Assembly: GCA_903930435.1 (NCBI GenBank)
Contig: CAIYYN010000013.1
Coordinates: 26,773-90,772, forward strand
From: an uncultured Hyphomicrobiales bacterium
Lineage (GTDB): Bacteria > Pseudomonadota > Alphaproteobacteria > Rhizobiales > Ancalomicrobiaceae
Length of the DNA: 64,000 nucleotides
Direction: 5' to 3'
Below, one piece after another: positions 37,718-48,109 of the stretch. Each line of letters begins with the position of its first letter. The first letter of the stretch is position 1. The notes under the pieces are model-generated. The model was not told the origin of the DNA. It did not search any database and worked only from the letters and a program-made list of their open reading frames with translations. The position numbers and the translations under genes were made by a program.

Positions 37718-39379
37718 TCAGCCGGGCTTTTCTGTCCCGAAAAGTGCGGAGACCGCAGCCTGGGCGTCGCGCTGAATGTCCTGCAAATGTTCAGCGTCAC
37801 GGAAGCTCTCGGCATAGAGCTTGTAAACATCCTCGGTCCCAGACGGTCGAACGGCGAACCAACCGTTGGCTGCTACAACCTTGACACCACCGATGGGAGC
37901 GCCATTTCCAGGCGCCGTAGTCATTGTCGCGATTACCGGTTCGCCGCCAAGTGCGGTCAGCCCCAAATCGGCGGCAGCAAGCGAGGACAATTTTTTCTTT
38001 TGAGCAGCCGAGGCCGGCGTGTCGATCCGCGCATAGCACGGGGTGCCGAGCTCTTCGGCGAGTTCATTGTAGGCGAGGCCCGGATCGCGCTTCCGCGTCG
38101 CGGTCATCTCCGCCGCCAGCAGCCCCATGATGAGACCGTCCTTGTCGGTCGTCCACGTTGATCCGTCGAGGCGCAAGAAGGAGGCTCCGGCGCTCTCTTC
38201 GCCGCCGAACCCGAGCGAACCGTCAAAGAGACCATCGGAGAACCATTTGAACCCGACGGGCACCTCGACAAGCTTACGGCCGAGCTTTTTTGCCACCCGG
38301 TCGATGATGCTACTTGAGACGATTGTCTTGCCGATGCTGCTGTCGATACGCCATTTCGGACGATGGGTGAATAGATAGGAAATCGCGACGGCGAGAAAAT
38401 GATTGGGGTTCATCAGGCCGGAGGATTTCGTCACGATGCCATGCCGGTCGGCGTCGGTGTCATTGGCAAAGGCGATGTCGAACGTGTCGCGTAAACCCAC
38501 CAGGCGCGTCATCGCATAGGGCGAGGAACAGTCCATACGGATTTGACCATCCCAGTCAGCGGTCATGAAGCGAAACGTCGGATCGACGACATCATTGACG
38601 ACGCTGGCGTTGAGGCCGTAGCGCTCGATAATCGGGGCCCAATAGGGTTGGCTTGCTCCACCGAGTGGATCGATGCCGATATGGACGCCGGCCGAGCGAA
38701 TTGCAGCCATATCAACGATATTGGCGAGATCGGCGACATAGGCTGAAATATAGTCGTGTCGGTTGAGATGGGCCGATTTGAGCGCGCGATCGTACGGCAT
38801 GCGCCGGACGGTAGCCACACCTGCCGCGATCAGCGCATTCGCAGCCGCCCCTATGGCATCAGTCACCTCGGAGCCAGCCGGGCCGCCGTTGGGCGGATTG
38901 TATTTGAAGCCGCCATACGCCGGCGGATTGTGCGACGGCGTAATGATGATGCCGTCAGCGAGCCCGGTCGTACGGCCACGATTGTAAGTGAGGATCGCGT
39001 GGCTAATGACCGGAGTCGGCGTATAGGTTCCGGCGGCATCTATCATGACATCCACATCGTTGCCGATCAGGACTTCGAGCGCGGTCGCCAAAGCAGGCTC
39101 GGAAAGGGCATGGGTGTCGATGCCGACGAACAGCGGTCCGTCAATGCCTGCCATCCGCCGATGCTGGCAGATGGCTTGCGTGATCGCCAGAATATGGATC
39201 TCATTGAAGGCACGATCGAACGGCGAGCCGCGATGGCCCGATGTACCGAAGTCGACGCGCTGGGAAGGGATCGCTGCATCAGGTCGGCCGGTGTAATAGG
39301 CCGTCACCAGACGCGGTACATTGACGAGCCGCTTTGGATCCACCGGTTTGCCGGCGAGCGGGCTGATGATTGAGGTCAT
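37718..39379 (-). CDS. pgm: phosphoglucomutase (alpha-D-glucose phosphate-specific)
   Basis: A 553-residue enzyme that interconverts glucose 1-phosphate and glucose 6-phosphate. [13 protein letters not shown] near residue 45 and the phosphoserine loop [15 protein letters not shown] near 145 are present; NDTDADRHG is the Mg-binding loop, and the C-terminal phosphate-binding loop has RPSGTED. Length and motifs match E. coli Pgm (546). The ATG at 39379 has AAGGAT 7 nt upstream; the frame continues to 39619 but that part overlaps glgP. It follows glgP by 37 nt, so phosphorolysis of glucan feeds directly into glycolysis. Confidence 0.95.
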   Translation of the reverse strand: MTSIISPLAGKPVDPKRLVNVPRLVTAYYTGRPDAAIPSQRVDFGTSGHRGSPFDRAFNEIHILAITQAICQHRRMAGIDGPLFVGIDTHALSEPALATALEVLIGNDVDVMIDAAGTYTPTPVISHAILTYNRGRTTGLADGIIITPSHNPPAYGGFKYNPPNGGPAGSEVTDAIGAAANALIAAGVATVRRMPYDRALKSAHLNRHDYISAYVADLANIVDMAAIRSAGVHIGIDPLGGASQPYWAPIIERYGLNASVVNDVVDPTFRFMTADWDGQIRMDCSSPYAMTRLVGLRDTFDIAFANDTDADRHGIVTKSSGLMNPNHFLAVAISYLFTHRPKWRIDSSIGKTIVSSSIIDRVAKKLGRKLVEVPVGFKWFSDGLFDGSLGFGGEESAGASFLRLDGSTWTTDKDGLIMGLLAAEMTATRKRDPGLAYNELAEELGTPCYARIDTPASAAQKKKLSSLAAADLGLTALGGEPVIATMTTAPGNGAPIGGVKVVAANGWFAVRPSGTEDVYKLYAESFRDAEHLQDIQRDAQAAVSALFGTEKPG

Positions 39380-39416
39380 GGCGGCGATCCTTCGTTGGCG
39401 TCTGCTGCCGACTTCC

Positions 39417-41963
39417 CTAGCTCTGCCAGAGGATCCGAGCATCCTCCAACGGAATCGCGATACCGGCATCGTTCGAAATGGCGCGTGCCGTATAGTCGGT
39501 TGCTGGCCGGCCGGCGGAGACCGTCGCTTTGAAAAAGCACGCGCCTTTGTCCGCACCTGGATTGAGAACGCGCTCCATCTCCTGCCGCACGGGATTGCCG
39601 GCGCCAATTCCTTCAGCACACAACTCCACGCGGATCAGATCAGGATCGAGCTCATTGAGATCGATGCTAATCTCAAAGATGTGTTGCGTACTGTCTGTTC
39701 CGACGTTCACTTCGCCGAAGCGCAGCGCCCCCCATCCCTGGTCCAAAAGTCGACGCCGAGCGACCAGATCCGCTGCAATTTTGCCGTTGTCGGCCGCGCG
39801 AGCGCGGTAGGAGTTTGCGGCTTGAAGATAGTACGTCTCGGTGTACTCGCGAACGACACGACTGGTGGAGAATTGCGGTGTCAATTGCGCCATGCTTTCC
39901 CGCATCCGTGTCACCCAGGCACGGGGAATACCCTTGGAGTCGCGCGCGTAGAATTCCGGGATGACGTCATGTTCGAGGAGGTCGTAGAGTGCCTCTGCGT
40001 CGGTCCCGTCCCAACCCTGATCGTCGCCATGTTCCCGGCCGTCGCCGATCGCCCAGCCGACCTGCGGCGAGTAGGCTTCTGCCCACCAGCCGTCCAGTTC
40101 CGAGAGATTTATGCCGCCGTTGACGAGCACCTTCATGCCGCTCGTCCCACTGGCTTCCCAGGGGCGGCGCGGCGTGTTGAGCCAGACATCCGCTCCTTGC
40201 ACGAGGCGCTCGGTCAGGAGCATGTCGTAGTCGCTGAGGAAAATGACATGGGCGCGCGCTTCGGGCTGCCGGATAAACCGCACCCACGTTTGAATCAGAT
40301 CCTGTCCGGGCCGATCCGCCGGATGAGCCTTGCCAGCCATGATCAGCTGGACCGGGCGCTCCGCGTTCGTCAGCAGCTGCAACAGCCGCTCGGGATCATG
40401 CAACAACAAATCCGGCCGTTTGTACGTCGCGAACCGACGCGCGAAGCCAAGCGTCAACGTGTCTGGATCAAAAAGATGCTTTGCAGCCTCGATTGCCTCC
40501 GGCGGTGCGCCCGACGCGGCAAGCTGCCGGGAAAGTCGGTGCCGCGCATAGTCGACCAACGATGCCCTGGATTGCGCCCGCAATTGCCAGAGACTTGCGT
40601 CCGGGACGCCACGAATGCCGTCTTCAAGGTTTTTCGTCGTTCCATGCCAACGGTCTTTGCCGCAGGCCTTTGTCCAAAGATCGTCTGCAAACGATGAATC
40701 CCAGCTCGGGACATGAACACCGTTGGTAACGTGGCCTACGGGGACATCGCGCTGAGGCCAACGTGGAAACAACGGCTCGAAGAGGCGCTGGCTTACCTCG
40801 CCGTGCAAGCGGCTAACTCCATTCACGGCGCCGCTGCCGTGGATCGCCAGATAGGCCATGTTGAACGATTCCGAGGGATCGTTTGAATTCTGTCGGCCCA
40901 GCGCCAACAAATCCTGCGACGAGATGCCGAGCTTTTCTCGGGCATAGGCGCCCAGGCTTTGTTCAATGAGGCTAGGGGCAAATCGATCGAAGCCTGCGGG
41001 CGCTGCCGTGTGCGTTGTGAATAGATTACCCGCGCGCGTCGCAGCCATAGCGACTTCGAAGGTCTGTCCGGTCGTTTGCATGAAATGGCGCGCGCGCTCC
41101 AGCACGGCGAATGCGGCGTGTCCCTCATTCAAATGGCAGACTTCTGGCTCGATGCCGAGCGCGACAAGCAACCTCCATCCTCCGATCCCCAGCACGAGCT
41201 CCTGCAGGAGCCGCAAATAGGGGTCGCCGCCATAAAGCTCGCTCGTGATCCCCCGGTAAGGCGCGTAGTTCGCGAGATCATTGCTGTCCAGCAAATAGAG
41301 CTTCGTCCTGCCAACCTGCGCTTGCCAGGCTCGCAGCCAGATCGGATAGCCTGGAAGATCAAGCTGAAGCCTCAACCATTCTCCATCGGACCGCCGCAAC
41401 GGCGTGATCGGCAATTGCCCAGGGTCGTTATAGGGGAAAAGCGCTTGTTGCGTTCCATCCGGATTTATCACCTGCCGGAAGTAGCCCTGCTGATAGAGCA
41501 AGCCTACGCCGATGACGGGCACACCGAGATCGCTTGCCGCTTTGAGCTGATCGCCGGCCACATTGCCAAGTCCGCCCGAGTAAATCGGCAGCGCCTCGCT
41601 TAACATGAACTCCATGCTGAAATAGGCAACGCAGGTCAAGGGAGATTGCGGGTGAGTTTGATCAAACCATGTCGGAGCTTGCGCGGCGTCGCGCCTGGCT
41701 TGTACGAGATCATCGACGCTTTTTCGGAAGGAAGCGTCCTCCAGGCAGTGCCGAACTTTCTCTTTCGAGACTGTTTGTAGTACAACCCACGGATTATGCG
41801 ACGACTTCCAAAGTTCGGAATCCAATTGGCGCCATATCCCGTCGGTGGCATGGTTCCATGATGAACGTAAATCCAAGGCGAGTTCGGCCAAGCAGTCAAA
41901 CCCATCTGTATCCAAGGAGGGTGAAGCGTCCTTGCCTTGATCGATCCTGCTCAGCACGCTCAT
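39417..41963 (-). CDS. glgP: alpha-glucan (glycogen) phosphorylase, GT35
   Basis: An 848-residue phosphorylase that releases glucose 1-phosphate from alpha-1,4-glucan. The N-terminal part has [20 protein letters not shown], typical of the bacterial and archaeal long-form group. The pyridoxal phosphate lysine is in [12 protein letters not shown] near residue 610, followed by [11 protein letters not shown]. The ATG at 41963 has GAGGGA 6-7 nt upstream. It is the first gene of a two-gene operon with pgm. There are no glycogen synthesis genes in the window. It supplies sugar phosphate during energy limitation. Confidence 0.94.
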   Translation of the reverse strand: MSVLSRIDQGKDASPSLDTDGFDCLAELALDLRSSWNHATDGIWRQLDSELWKSSHNPWVVLQTVSKEKVRHCLEDASFRKSVDDLVQARRDAAQAPTWFDQTHPQSPLTCVAYFSMEFMLSEALPIYSGGLGNVAGDQLKAASDLGVPVIGVGLLYQQGYFRQVINPDGTQQALFPYNDPGQLPITPLRRSDGEWLRLQLDLPGYPIWLRAWQAQVGRTKLYLLDSNDLANYAPYRGITSELYGGDPYLRLLQELVLGIGGWRLLVALGIEPEVCHLNEGHAAFAVLERARHFMQTTGQTFEVAMAATRAGNLFTTHTAAPAGFDRFAPSLIEQSLGAYAREKLGISSQDLLALGRQNSNDPSESFNMAYLAIHGSGAVNGVSRLHGEVSQRLFEPLFPRWPQRDVPVGHVTNGVHVPSWDSSFADDLWTKACGKDRWHGTTKNLEDGIRGVPDASLWQLRAQSRASLVDYARHRLSRQLAASGAPPEAIEAAKHLFDPDTLTLGFARRFATYKRPDLLLHDPERLLQLLTNAERPVQLIMAGKAHPADRPGQDLIQTWVRFIRQPEARAHVIFLSDYDMLLTERLVQGADVWLNTPRRPWEASGTSGMKVLVNGGINLSELDGWWAEAYSPQVGWAIGDGREHGDDQGWDGTDAEALYDLLEHDVIPEFYARDSKGIPRAWVTRMRESMAQLTPQFSTSRVVREYTETYYLQAANSYRARAADNGKIAADLVARRRLLDQGWGALRFGEVNVGTDSTQHIFEISIDLNELDPDLIRVELCAEGIGAGNPVRQEMERVLNPGADKGACFFKATVSAGRPATDYTARAISNDAGIAIPLEDARILWQS

Positions 41964-42370
41964 GGTAATCCCTCGAACTCGTCCTGCCAAATTCGAAGGT
42001 CTGGCAATATTTTTTGCTGAACCTGCGCCGTGGCCGGATTGGTGGGCGCCCTGCTCATTTTCTAAATCTGTAAGCCGGAAGCCGGAAGCGCAGTTTTAAC
42101 GTCCCATCAGGAGATCTGTTTCGGTCACTGAGTAGAGCTTCCGATTTTGCTCATCTGCAAATACACGATCGAAGGTTTTTCTCGACCGAGGTAAGCTTGC
42201 CGCTGAATTTCAGCTTTAAAATATCGGGACGCCGCTTGATAGCCGGGGAATATACCCACGACATTCCGGAGTTGGATCTTCGGAATTTTCACCATCCGGG
42301 CCGCTGAATTCGGTATGCCAGGGACCAGACTATAACTAGCAATGAATTGCTCAACAAAAATGTTTACGGC
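41964..42370. promoter_or_regulatory. intergenic interval upstream of glgP and downstream of ppk2
   Basis: These 407 bases contain the promoter of the glgP-pgm operon and the end of the ppk2 transcript. A 6-bp inverted repeat (ATTCCG at 42263, CGGAAT at 42281) with TTTT on the plus side is a weak hairpin. No gene or clear regulator site was found. Confidence 0.35.
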
Positions 42371-43237
42371 TCATTTCGTGAGTTCTTTGCGGATCACCTG
42401 CAATTCTTTCAGGCGTTCTGGACTCGTATTGGGGTAGCTCATCTTAAGCGCCTCAAACGTGTCGAGGACGATTTGAGACACGATCAACCGGGTATTCTCT
42501 TTGTCATCGGCAGGAATGTACCAGGGGGAATCGCCCGTGCTTGTCACACCTAGGCACTCTTCATATGCCTTTTTATAGTCATCCCAGAACTTTCGTTCTT
42601 CAATGTCCGCCGTGCTGAATTTCCAGTTCTTCTCGGGTTCGTCGATGCGGGCGAGAAACCGCTTGCGCTGTTCTTTCTTGGAAAGATGGAGGAAAAATTT
42701 GACGATCCGGGTACCGTTGGCGTGGAGATGCTGCTCAAGGTTCCGGATTGATCGATAACGCTGGTGCCAGAACGTCTTGTCGTTGCTCGCCGGATCAACA
42801 AGTGCTTCGCCACTGAGGAGTTCAGGGTGCACGCGAACGATGAGAACTTCCTCATAATATGACCGGTTGAAAATACCAATCCGCCCTCGTTCGGGCAGAT
42901 CGCGCGTGGTACGCCAGAGAAAATCATGTTGAAGTTCAGTCGCGCTTGGATGTTTGTAACTGAACACTTGGCATCCCTGCGGATTGACGCCCGACATGAC
43001 ATGCCGAATGGCGCCATCTTTGCCTGCGGCATCCATCGCCTGGAAAATCAACAGGATGGCATGACGGTTGGATGCATACTGTAGTTGCTGCTGTGCGCTG
43101 AGCAACTGCACATGTTCTTCAAGAGCCCGCTTGTACTGGTCCTTGGATTTGTAAAACGGATCAATCCTAGTCGGCCATTTCTCAAGGTTAACGTTGTCGC
43201 CCTCGCGCACCAGAAAGTCCTGAGTGTGTATTTTCAA
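42371..43237 (-). CDS. ppk2: polyphosphate kinase 2 family protein
   Basis: A 288-residue PPK2 that transfers phosphate between polyphosphate and nucleotides. The Walker A region is [19 protein letters not shown], followed by [14 protein letters not shown], and the Walker B/lid region is [20 protein letters not shown] set the start at a TTG (43237): AGGTG lies just upstream, and the resulting opening [16 protein letters not shown] aligns with the usual MKIKTDEFRVREGDKV start from memory. The frame runs on to an ATG at 43357 without a ribosome site. Direction (ADP or AMP phosphorylation versus polyphosphate synthesis) cannot be told. It lies 205 nt after adhP and may be its own unit. Confidence 0.9.
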   Translation of the reverse strand: MKIHTQDFLVREGDNVNLEKWPTRIDPFYKSKDQYKRALEEHVQLLSAQQQLQYASNRHAILLIFQAMDAAGKDGAIRHVMSGVNPQGCQVFSYKHPSATELQHDFLWRTTRDLPERGRIGIFNRSYYEEVLIVRVHPELLSGEALVDPASNDKTFWHQRYRSIRNLEQHLHANGTRIVKFFLHLSKKEQRKRFLARIDEPEKNWKFSTADIEERKFWDDYKKAYEECLGVTSTGDSPWYIPADDKENTRLIVSQIVLDTFEALKMSYPNTSPERLKELQVIRKELTK

Positions 43238-43442
43238 TTCGGCACCTGTTTCCAACGGAGGAACGCGATAAGCCGTAATTTCAAAATTTGTTTGACGACA
43301 GGACGCTAACCTCGACGTCCAAAAGTCCCGCCGCAAAGCGCACCGTCGAGACTGCATCGAAATGGTCTGTCGTTATCGGATACAGAATTCGCCAGAATTG
43401 GAAATTGGCTCTGTTCTTGACAATCCTGCGCCACACACCCGC

Positions 43443-44477
43443 TTAGGAGGCGGAATAGTCCAGAACGACGCGAGCCGCGACGTCGCCATGCTGCAGCCGG
43501 TCGAAGACCTGATTGATCGCCGACAGGGGCTGCAGCTCGATCTTGGCCGTGACCCGACCATCAGCAGCGAACGCCAGACATTCGGCCATATCCTTGCGAT
43601 TGCCGACGAATGAGCCGCGCACCGTCACGCAATCGGCGACCACATTGAACAGTGGCATCGCGAATTCGCCGGGCGGCAGGCCGACCAGCACGCAGGTACC
43701 GAGCTTGCGCGTCATGCCCACGCCCTGCTTGAACGCCGGCAGCGACGGCGCGGTGATCAGCACGCCATGCGCGCCGCCGCCGGTCTCCTTCTTGACGAGG
43801 GCCGCGGGGTCGCCCGTCTTGGCGTTGACCGTCAAATCGGCACCAAGCCGCTTGGCCTGCGCAAGCTTCTCGTCGTCGATATCGACGGCGCAGACGTAGA
43901 GACCCATCGCCTTGGCATATTGGATCGCCAGATGGCCGAGACCGCCACAGCCGGAGATGGCAACCCATTGGCCCGGCTTGGCTTCGGTCTCCTTCAGACC
44001 CTTATAGGTCGTGATGCCGGCGCAGATGATTGGCGCGGCGTTGATGGCTGAGAGCCCCTTCGGGATGCGCGCCACGTAATTCGGATCGGCAACGATGTAT
44101 TCAGCAAAACCGCCATTTTTCGTATAGCCGCCGAACTCGGCATCGGAACACACCGGCTCCCAGGCCTGGAGGCAATATTCGCAATGGCCGCAGGCCGAAT
44201 AGAGCCACGGCACGCCGACCCGGTCGCCTTCCTTGACCGCGGTGACACCGGTGCCGAGGGCAACAACGAGACCGATCCCCTCATGTCCCGGAATAAACGG
44301 CGGCGTCGGCTTCAGCGGCCAGTCGCCGCGCGCGGCATGCAGGTCCGTGTGGCAAACGCCGCAAGCTTCAGTTTTGACCAGGATCTGTCCGGGCCCTGGC
44401 GTTGGGATATCCCATTCCTGCAAGATCAAAGGTTTGCCGAATGCGGTGACGACGGCAGCATGCATCTGTCGGGCCAT
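43443..44477 (-). CDS. adhP: zinc-dependent alcohol dehydrogenase (AdhP type)
   Basis: A 344-residue medium-chain dehydrogenase, the usual length for AdhP. Catalytic zinc ligands are in CGVCHTDLHAARGDW and GHEGIG, structural zinc in CGHCEYCLQAWEPVC, and NAD binds at GCGGLGHLAIQYAKAMG. It reduces acetaldehyde to ethanol or the reverse. The ATG at 44477 has GGAGGT 6 nt upstream; codons before it in the frame are not likely used. A 15-bp palindrome lies 33 nt before the start. It is the sixth gene of a minus-strand run with the transhydrogenase genes and would consume NADH during fermentation. Confidence 0.95.
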   Translation of the reverse strand: MARQMHAAVVTAFGKPLILQEWDIPTPGPGQILVKTEACGVCHTDLHAARGDWPLKPTPPFIPGHEGIGLVVALGTGVTAVKEGDRVGVPWLYSACGHCEYCLQAWEPVCSDAEFGGYTKNGGFAEYIVADPNYVARIPKGLSAINAAPIICAGITTYKGLKETEAKPGQWVAISGCGGLGHLAIQYAKAMGLYVCAVDIDDEKLAQAKRLGADLTVNAKTGDPAALVKKETGGGAHGVLITAPSLPAFKQGVGMTRKLGTCVLVGLPPGEFAMPLFNVVADCVTVRGSFVGNRKDMAECLAFAADGRVTAKIELQPLSAINQVFDRLQHGDVAARVVLDYSAS

Positions 44478-44509
44478 GATGACCTCCATTGGGAGCCGCG
44501 CCCGTGGGT

Positions 44510-44524
44510 CGCACATTATGTGCG
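44510..44524. promoter_or_regulatory. 15-bp palindrome upstream of adhP (candidate operator)
   Basis: CGCACAT-T-ATGTGCG is a perfect palindrome with a single central base, 33 nt upstream of the adhP start and 98 nt after the end of the SDR gene. Position and size fit a repressor or activator site for adhP alone. No regulator gene is adjacent. Confidence 0.45.
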
Positions 44525-44621
44525 GCCTTGACGGTTGCGGCTTCAGTTCGGAACTATCTTACTTGCGAGCAGCCGAACGCACGGCCGAAGCATCGGGCAT
44601 CGTGACAATGGTCGACCCAGA

Positions 44622-45587
44622 TCAGGCTGCCTTGCCGTGGCTGTCTTTCGGATAGTCGGCGTCACGGCTGACGTTTTCCCAGGCAGTGAAATCCTGACGT
44701 AGCTGGTCGAGTTTTGTGATTGCACCTTCAAAAGCATCCACACCGAGCAAGAGACGATGGGGCGGATGGGCGGACTCGATCGCGTTGACGATCGCGTGCG
44801 CGGCACGAACCGGGTCGCCAGCCTGATGGCCGGATATGGCCCGCACACCTGCCCGGCTTTTGCCGGCGGTCTCGGCATAGTCCGCAATCTTGATCTTGCT
44901 CTCGTTGGCAGACCTGCCTGCCCAATCGGTTCGGAAGCCGCTGGGCTCCACCAGCATGACCTTCAACCCGAGCGGCTCGACTTCAAGCCAAAGCGCCTCC
45001 GAGAGGCCTTCGACGGCGAATTTCGTGGCGTTGTAGTAACCGATCGCTGGGAATGACTTCAGCCCGCCGATCGACGACAGATTGATGATCGCTCCCTGCT
45101 TATGCTTGCGCATGCCGGGCAAGACCGCACGGATCATCTCGGCCATGCCGAAGACATTGATGTTGAACATGCGCCGAATTTGGTCGTCTTCACCCTCTTC
45201 GACGGCGGCAAAATAGCCGATGCCGGCGTTGTTCACCAGCACGTCAATCTGGCCGAACCGAGCCTCCGCGGCTTTCACGGCGGCAGCGATTTGCTTGGGA
45301 ACGGTCACATCCAGTCGGAGCAATAATGTATTGGGTTCGTCGGCAAAATCGGCAATCGCGTCGGTCTCGCGTGCGGTGATCACGACACGGTAGCCTCGGT
45401 CGAGCAGGTGTTTTGTCAATTCGCGACCGAAGCCAGTGGAACACCCGGTGATGAACCAGACTGGCTTGTCATCCATTACTTTGATCTTGAGTTTGTCTGT
45501 CATGGAAAAATCCTCTGGATTGGTCAGCAACGCTGGATCGGCGGTCCACGTCTCGGCGGACTGAAAATCGGTCGAAAACGACGGCAT
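44622..45587 (-). CDS. short-chain dehydrogenase/reductase (SDR)
   Basis: A classical SDR of 321 residues. The NAD(P) motif is FITGCSTGFGRELTKHLL, NNAG lies in VLVNNAGIGYFAA, and the catalytic residues are the serine in LSSIGG and Tyr-Lys in YYNATKFAVEG. A C-terminal extension past the core and the motif VEPSGFRTDWAG resemble the retinol-dehydrogenase-like subgroup. The ATG at 45587 has AGGAGG 5 nt upstream; another good start is 45503 (GAGGA upstream), which removes 28 residues. Substrate unknown. It follows wrbA by 49 nt in the same run. Confidence 0.9.
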   Translation of the reverse strand: MPSFSTDFQSAETWTADPALLTNPEDFSMTDKLKIKVMDDKPVWFITGCSTGFGRELTKHLLDRGYRVVITARETDAIADFADEPNTLLLRLDVTVPKQIAAAVKAAEARFGQIDVLVNNAGIGYFAAVEEGEDDQIRRMFNINVFGMAEMIRAVLPGMRKHKQGAIINLSSIGGLKSFPAIGYYNATKFAVEGLSEALWLEVEPLGLKVMLVEPSGFRTDWAGRSANESKIKIADYAETAGKSRAGVRAISGHQAGDPVRAAHAIVNAIESAHPPHRLLLGVDAFEGAITKLDQLRQDFTAWENVSRDADYPKDSHGKAA

Positions 45588-45636
45588 ATCCACCTCCTGT
45601 TGGGCGCCCGATCGGGTTGCCCTGTTGCTGGCAAGT

Positions 45637-46236
45637 TCAAGCCGCAAGCTTTTTTGCCGTTTCAGCGATGCGCTTACCCTGATATCGTGCCGCCGCCAGT
45701 TCGTTATCCGACGGCTTGCGCGCGCCATCGCCGCCGGCGATCGTTGTGGCGCCATAGGGGCTACCGCCTGTGACTTCGGTCAGCGTCATTTGCCCGGCAA
45801 ACCCATAGTCGAGACCGACGATCACCATGCCGAAGTGCAGAAGGTTGGTAATGATCGAGAAAAGCGTTACCTCCTGCCCACCATGCTGGGTGGCTGTCGA
45901 GGTGAACGCGCCACCGACCTTGCCGTGAAGTGCTCCGCGCGCCCACAAGCCGCCCGCGCTGTCGAGAAAACTGGCCATCTGGCCGCTCATTCGGCCGAAG
46001 CGTGTTGGCGTTCCGACAATGATCGCGTCATACCCGGCGAGATCCTCGACCTGCGCGATTGCCGTGTTTTGATCGACTTTGAAATGGGCTTGTTTGGCGG
46101 CCTCGATCGAAATCGTCTCCGGCACGCGCTTGATATCGACCGTGACGCCGGTTTCACGCGCGCCTTCGGCGATGGCGTGAGCGAGTGTTTCGATGTGGCC
46201 GTAGCTGGAATAATAAAGGACGAGAACTTTCGTCAT
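45637..46236 (-). CDS. wrbA: NAD(P)H:quinone oxidoreductase, WrbA type
   Basis: A 199-residue flavodoxin-like enzyme that makes two-electron reductions of quinones. The FMN phosphate loop is [30 protein letters not shown] is the WrbA-specific loop, and [12 protein letters not shown] is the second FMN contact. Length matches E. coli WrbA (198). It lies 43 nt after pntB and 49 nt before the SDR gene. Family knowledge places WrbA in protection from quinone redox stress, often in stationary or low-oxygen cells. Confidence 0.95.
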   Translation of the reverse strand: MTKVLVLYYSSYGHIETLAHAIAEGARETGVTVDIKRVPETISIEAAKQAHFKVDQNTAIAQVEDLAGYDAIIVGTPTRFGRMSGQMASFLDSAGGLWARGALHGKVGGAFTSTATQHGGQEVTLFSIITNLLHFGMVIVGLDYGFAGQMTLTEVTGGSPYGATTIAGGDGARKPSDNELAAARYQGKRIAETAKKLAA

Positions 46237-46279
46237 GTTCGGCTCCTGGGTTCGGTTTAATGAAAATACAATCGTGACT

Positions 46280-47731
46280 TCACGCGGCGGCGGGAAGCCC
46301 GAGCCCGCGCACGGCTTCGATCATCTTGATCAGCACGGCCTGGGCATCGCCGTAGACCATGTTGCAGTTGTCGCCGTAGAAAAGGCTGTTGACGATGCCG
46401 GCATAGCCTTTGCCCTCACCGCGCTTGACGACGTAGACTTGCTTGGCCTTGTCGGCATCGAGGATCGGCATGCCGAAGATGGGCGAGGACCTGTCGGTGC
46501 GGGCCGCCGGGTTGACGACGTCGTTGGCGCCTATGACAAGCGCCACGTCGGTCGTGGCGAAATCGGCGTTGATGTCTTCGAGTTGGAAGATCATGTCGTA
46601 GGGAACGCCGGCTTCGGCGAGCAGCACGTCCATCTGGCCCGGCATACGGCCGGCGACCGGATGGATGGCAAATTTGACGTTCACACCGCCAGCCTGCAAC
46701 AATTTGACGAATTCATAGAGCTTCTGCTGCCCTTGTGCGACCGCGAGCCCATAGCCGGGAATAATGATCACCTTCGAGGCATAGCGCATGGCGATGCCGG
46801 CATCGCCGGCGGCCGTCGGCTTCAGCTCGCCCTTGATCGCACCCTGTTTCTGCGCCGAGACCTCGCCGAAGTTCGAGAACAGCACGTTGGCGATAGAGCG
46901 ATTCATCGCCTGCGCCATCAGCAGCGTCAGCAGCATGCCGGCAGCGCCGACGACCATGCCGGCAATCATCAGCGCCGGGTTTTGCAGGACGAAGCCTTCA
47001 AGGCCGACGGCGAGGCCGGTGAAGGCATTGTAGATCGAGATGACCACGGGCATATCCGCGCCGCCGATCGGCAATGTGAGCAGGATGCCGAGAACGAGGG
47101 AGAGCGCCAAAAAGCCGTAGATCAATCCCGACGTGGAGATATCGAGGAAGTCTCTCATCGACGTCGCAAAGACGATCGTACCGCCGACAGCGATCGTCAC
47201 CAGCAGGACCAGTGCGTTGAGCTCGCGCTGTCCCTTGAAGCGCATCGGTCGATTGAGCACGCCATCGAGCTTGGCCCAGGCAATGATCGAGCCCGACATG
47301 GAAACTGCGCCGATCAATGCGCCGAGCAGCGTCACGCCCAATTGGGTGAGGCCGCTGTATTTGCCGCCAAAGAGTTCCACCGCTGCGATCGCGCCCGCCG
47401 CGCCGCCGCCGAGGCCATTGTAGATCGCCACCATCTGCGGCATCGCGGTCATCGCGACGCGCTTGCCGGCGAACCAGGCAATGCCGCCGCCGACGACCAG
47501 CGCGATCACAGCCAGAGAAATATTGGTGACGAGGAACGGCTTTGCGGCATCCTCCACGCTGAAGACGTATAGAAAACTCGCCAGCACGGCGACCGCCATA
47601 CCGACGCCGGCCACCTTGATGCCGGAGGGCGCCGTGACCGGCGACGACATGCGCTGCAGGCCGAACAGGAACAGGAAGGCTGCCGCGAGATCGACCGCAC
47701 CTATGGCGAATTGCGCTGTTGTGATGAGCAT
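46280..47731 (-). CDS. pntB: NAD(P) transhydrogenase subunit beta
   Basis: A 483-residue inner-membrane protein with eight or nine helices, then the NADP(H)-binding domain III, which has [13 protein letters not shown] and [13 protein letters not shown]. It couples proton flow to hydride transfer from NADH to NADP+. It lies 9 nt after the small alpha2 gene, so the enzyme is of the three-subunit layout (alpha1, alpha2, beta) common in alphaproteobacteria such as Rhodospirillum. It provides NADPH, or with reversal NADH for the hydrogenase next door. Confidence 0.95.
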   Translation of the reverse strand: MLITTAQFAIGAVDLAAAFLFLFGLQRMSSPVTAPSGIKVAGVGMAVAVLASFLYVFSVEDAAKPFLVTNISLAVIALVVGGGIAWFAGKRVAMTAMPQMVAIYNGLGGGAAGAIAAVELFGGKYSGLTQLGVTLLGALIGAVSMSGSIIAWAKLDGVLNRPMRFKGQRELNALVLLVTIAVGGTIVFATSMRDFLDISTSGLIYGFLALSLVLGILLTLPIGGADMPVVISIYNAFTGLAVGLEGFVLQNPALMIAGMVVGAAGMLLTLLMAQAMNRSIANVLFSNFGEVSAQKQGAIKGELKPTAAGDAGIAMRYASKVIIIPGYGLAVAQGQQKLYEFVKLLQAGGVNVKFAIHPVAGRMPGQMDVLLAEAGVPYDMIFQLEDINADFATTDVALVIGANDVVNPAARTDRSSPIFGMPILDADKAKQVYVVKRGEGKGYAGIVNSLFYGDNCNMVYGDAQAVLIKMIEAVRGLGLPAAA

Positions 47732-47740
47732 AATCGATCC

Positions 47741-48088
47741 TCAGGTCTTTTTCGCGTGGTGCGCTCGAGCGTGGGCGACCTTCGGCTTGCGGTGGTCGCT
47801 CACCTGGAACATCGCGAGCATGCGGTCGGTCACGGCGTAGCCACCGGCCGCATTACCGGCGCCCAGAAGGACGGCGAAGAAGCCGATCGCCTGCTGTTGT
47901 AGCGTCGAGGCGTTCAGGAGCGCGAAGATGCCGCCGACCACGACGATGCCATGGACGAAATTCGATCCGGACATCAGCGGCGTGTGCAGGATCGCTGGGA
48001 CATGGCCGATGATGACCCAGCCGGCGAACCCCGCGAGCATGAAGATGTAGATGGCGACGAAGCCGGTCATGGCGATGGAAAAATCCAT
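47741..48088 (-). CDS. pntAB: NAD(P) transhydrogenase subunit alpha, membrane part
   Basis: A 115-residue protein with three helices (FVAIYIFMLAGFAGWVII, FVHGIVVVGGIFALLN, IGFFAVLLGAGNAAGGYAV) that corresponds to the membrane segment of PntA when split off as PntAB/alpha2. The C terminus is basic (HRKPKVAHARAHHAKK). It sits 21 nt after pntAA and 9 nt before pntB. Confidence 0.93.
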   Translation of the reverse strand: MDFSIAMTGFVAIYIFMLAGFAGWVIIGHVPAILHTPLMSGSNFVHGIVVVGGIFALLNASTLQQQAIGFFAVLLGAGNAAGGYAVTDRMLAMFQVSDHRKPKVAHARAHHAKKT

Positions 48089-48109
48089 TTGGCTTCCCTC
48101 TGGCGTGTT

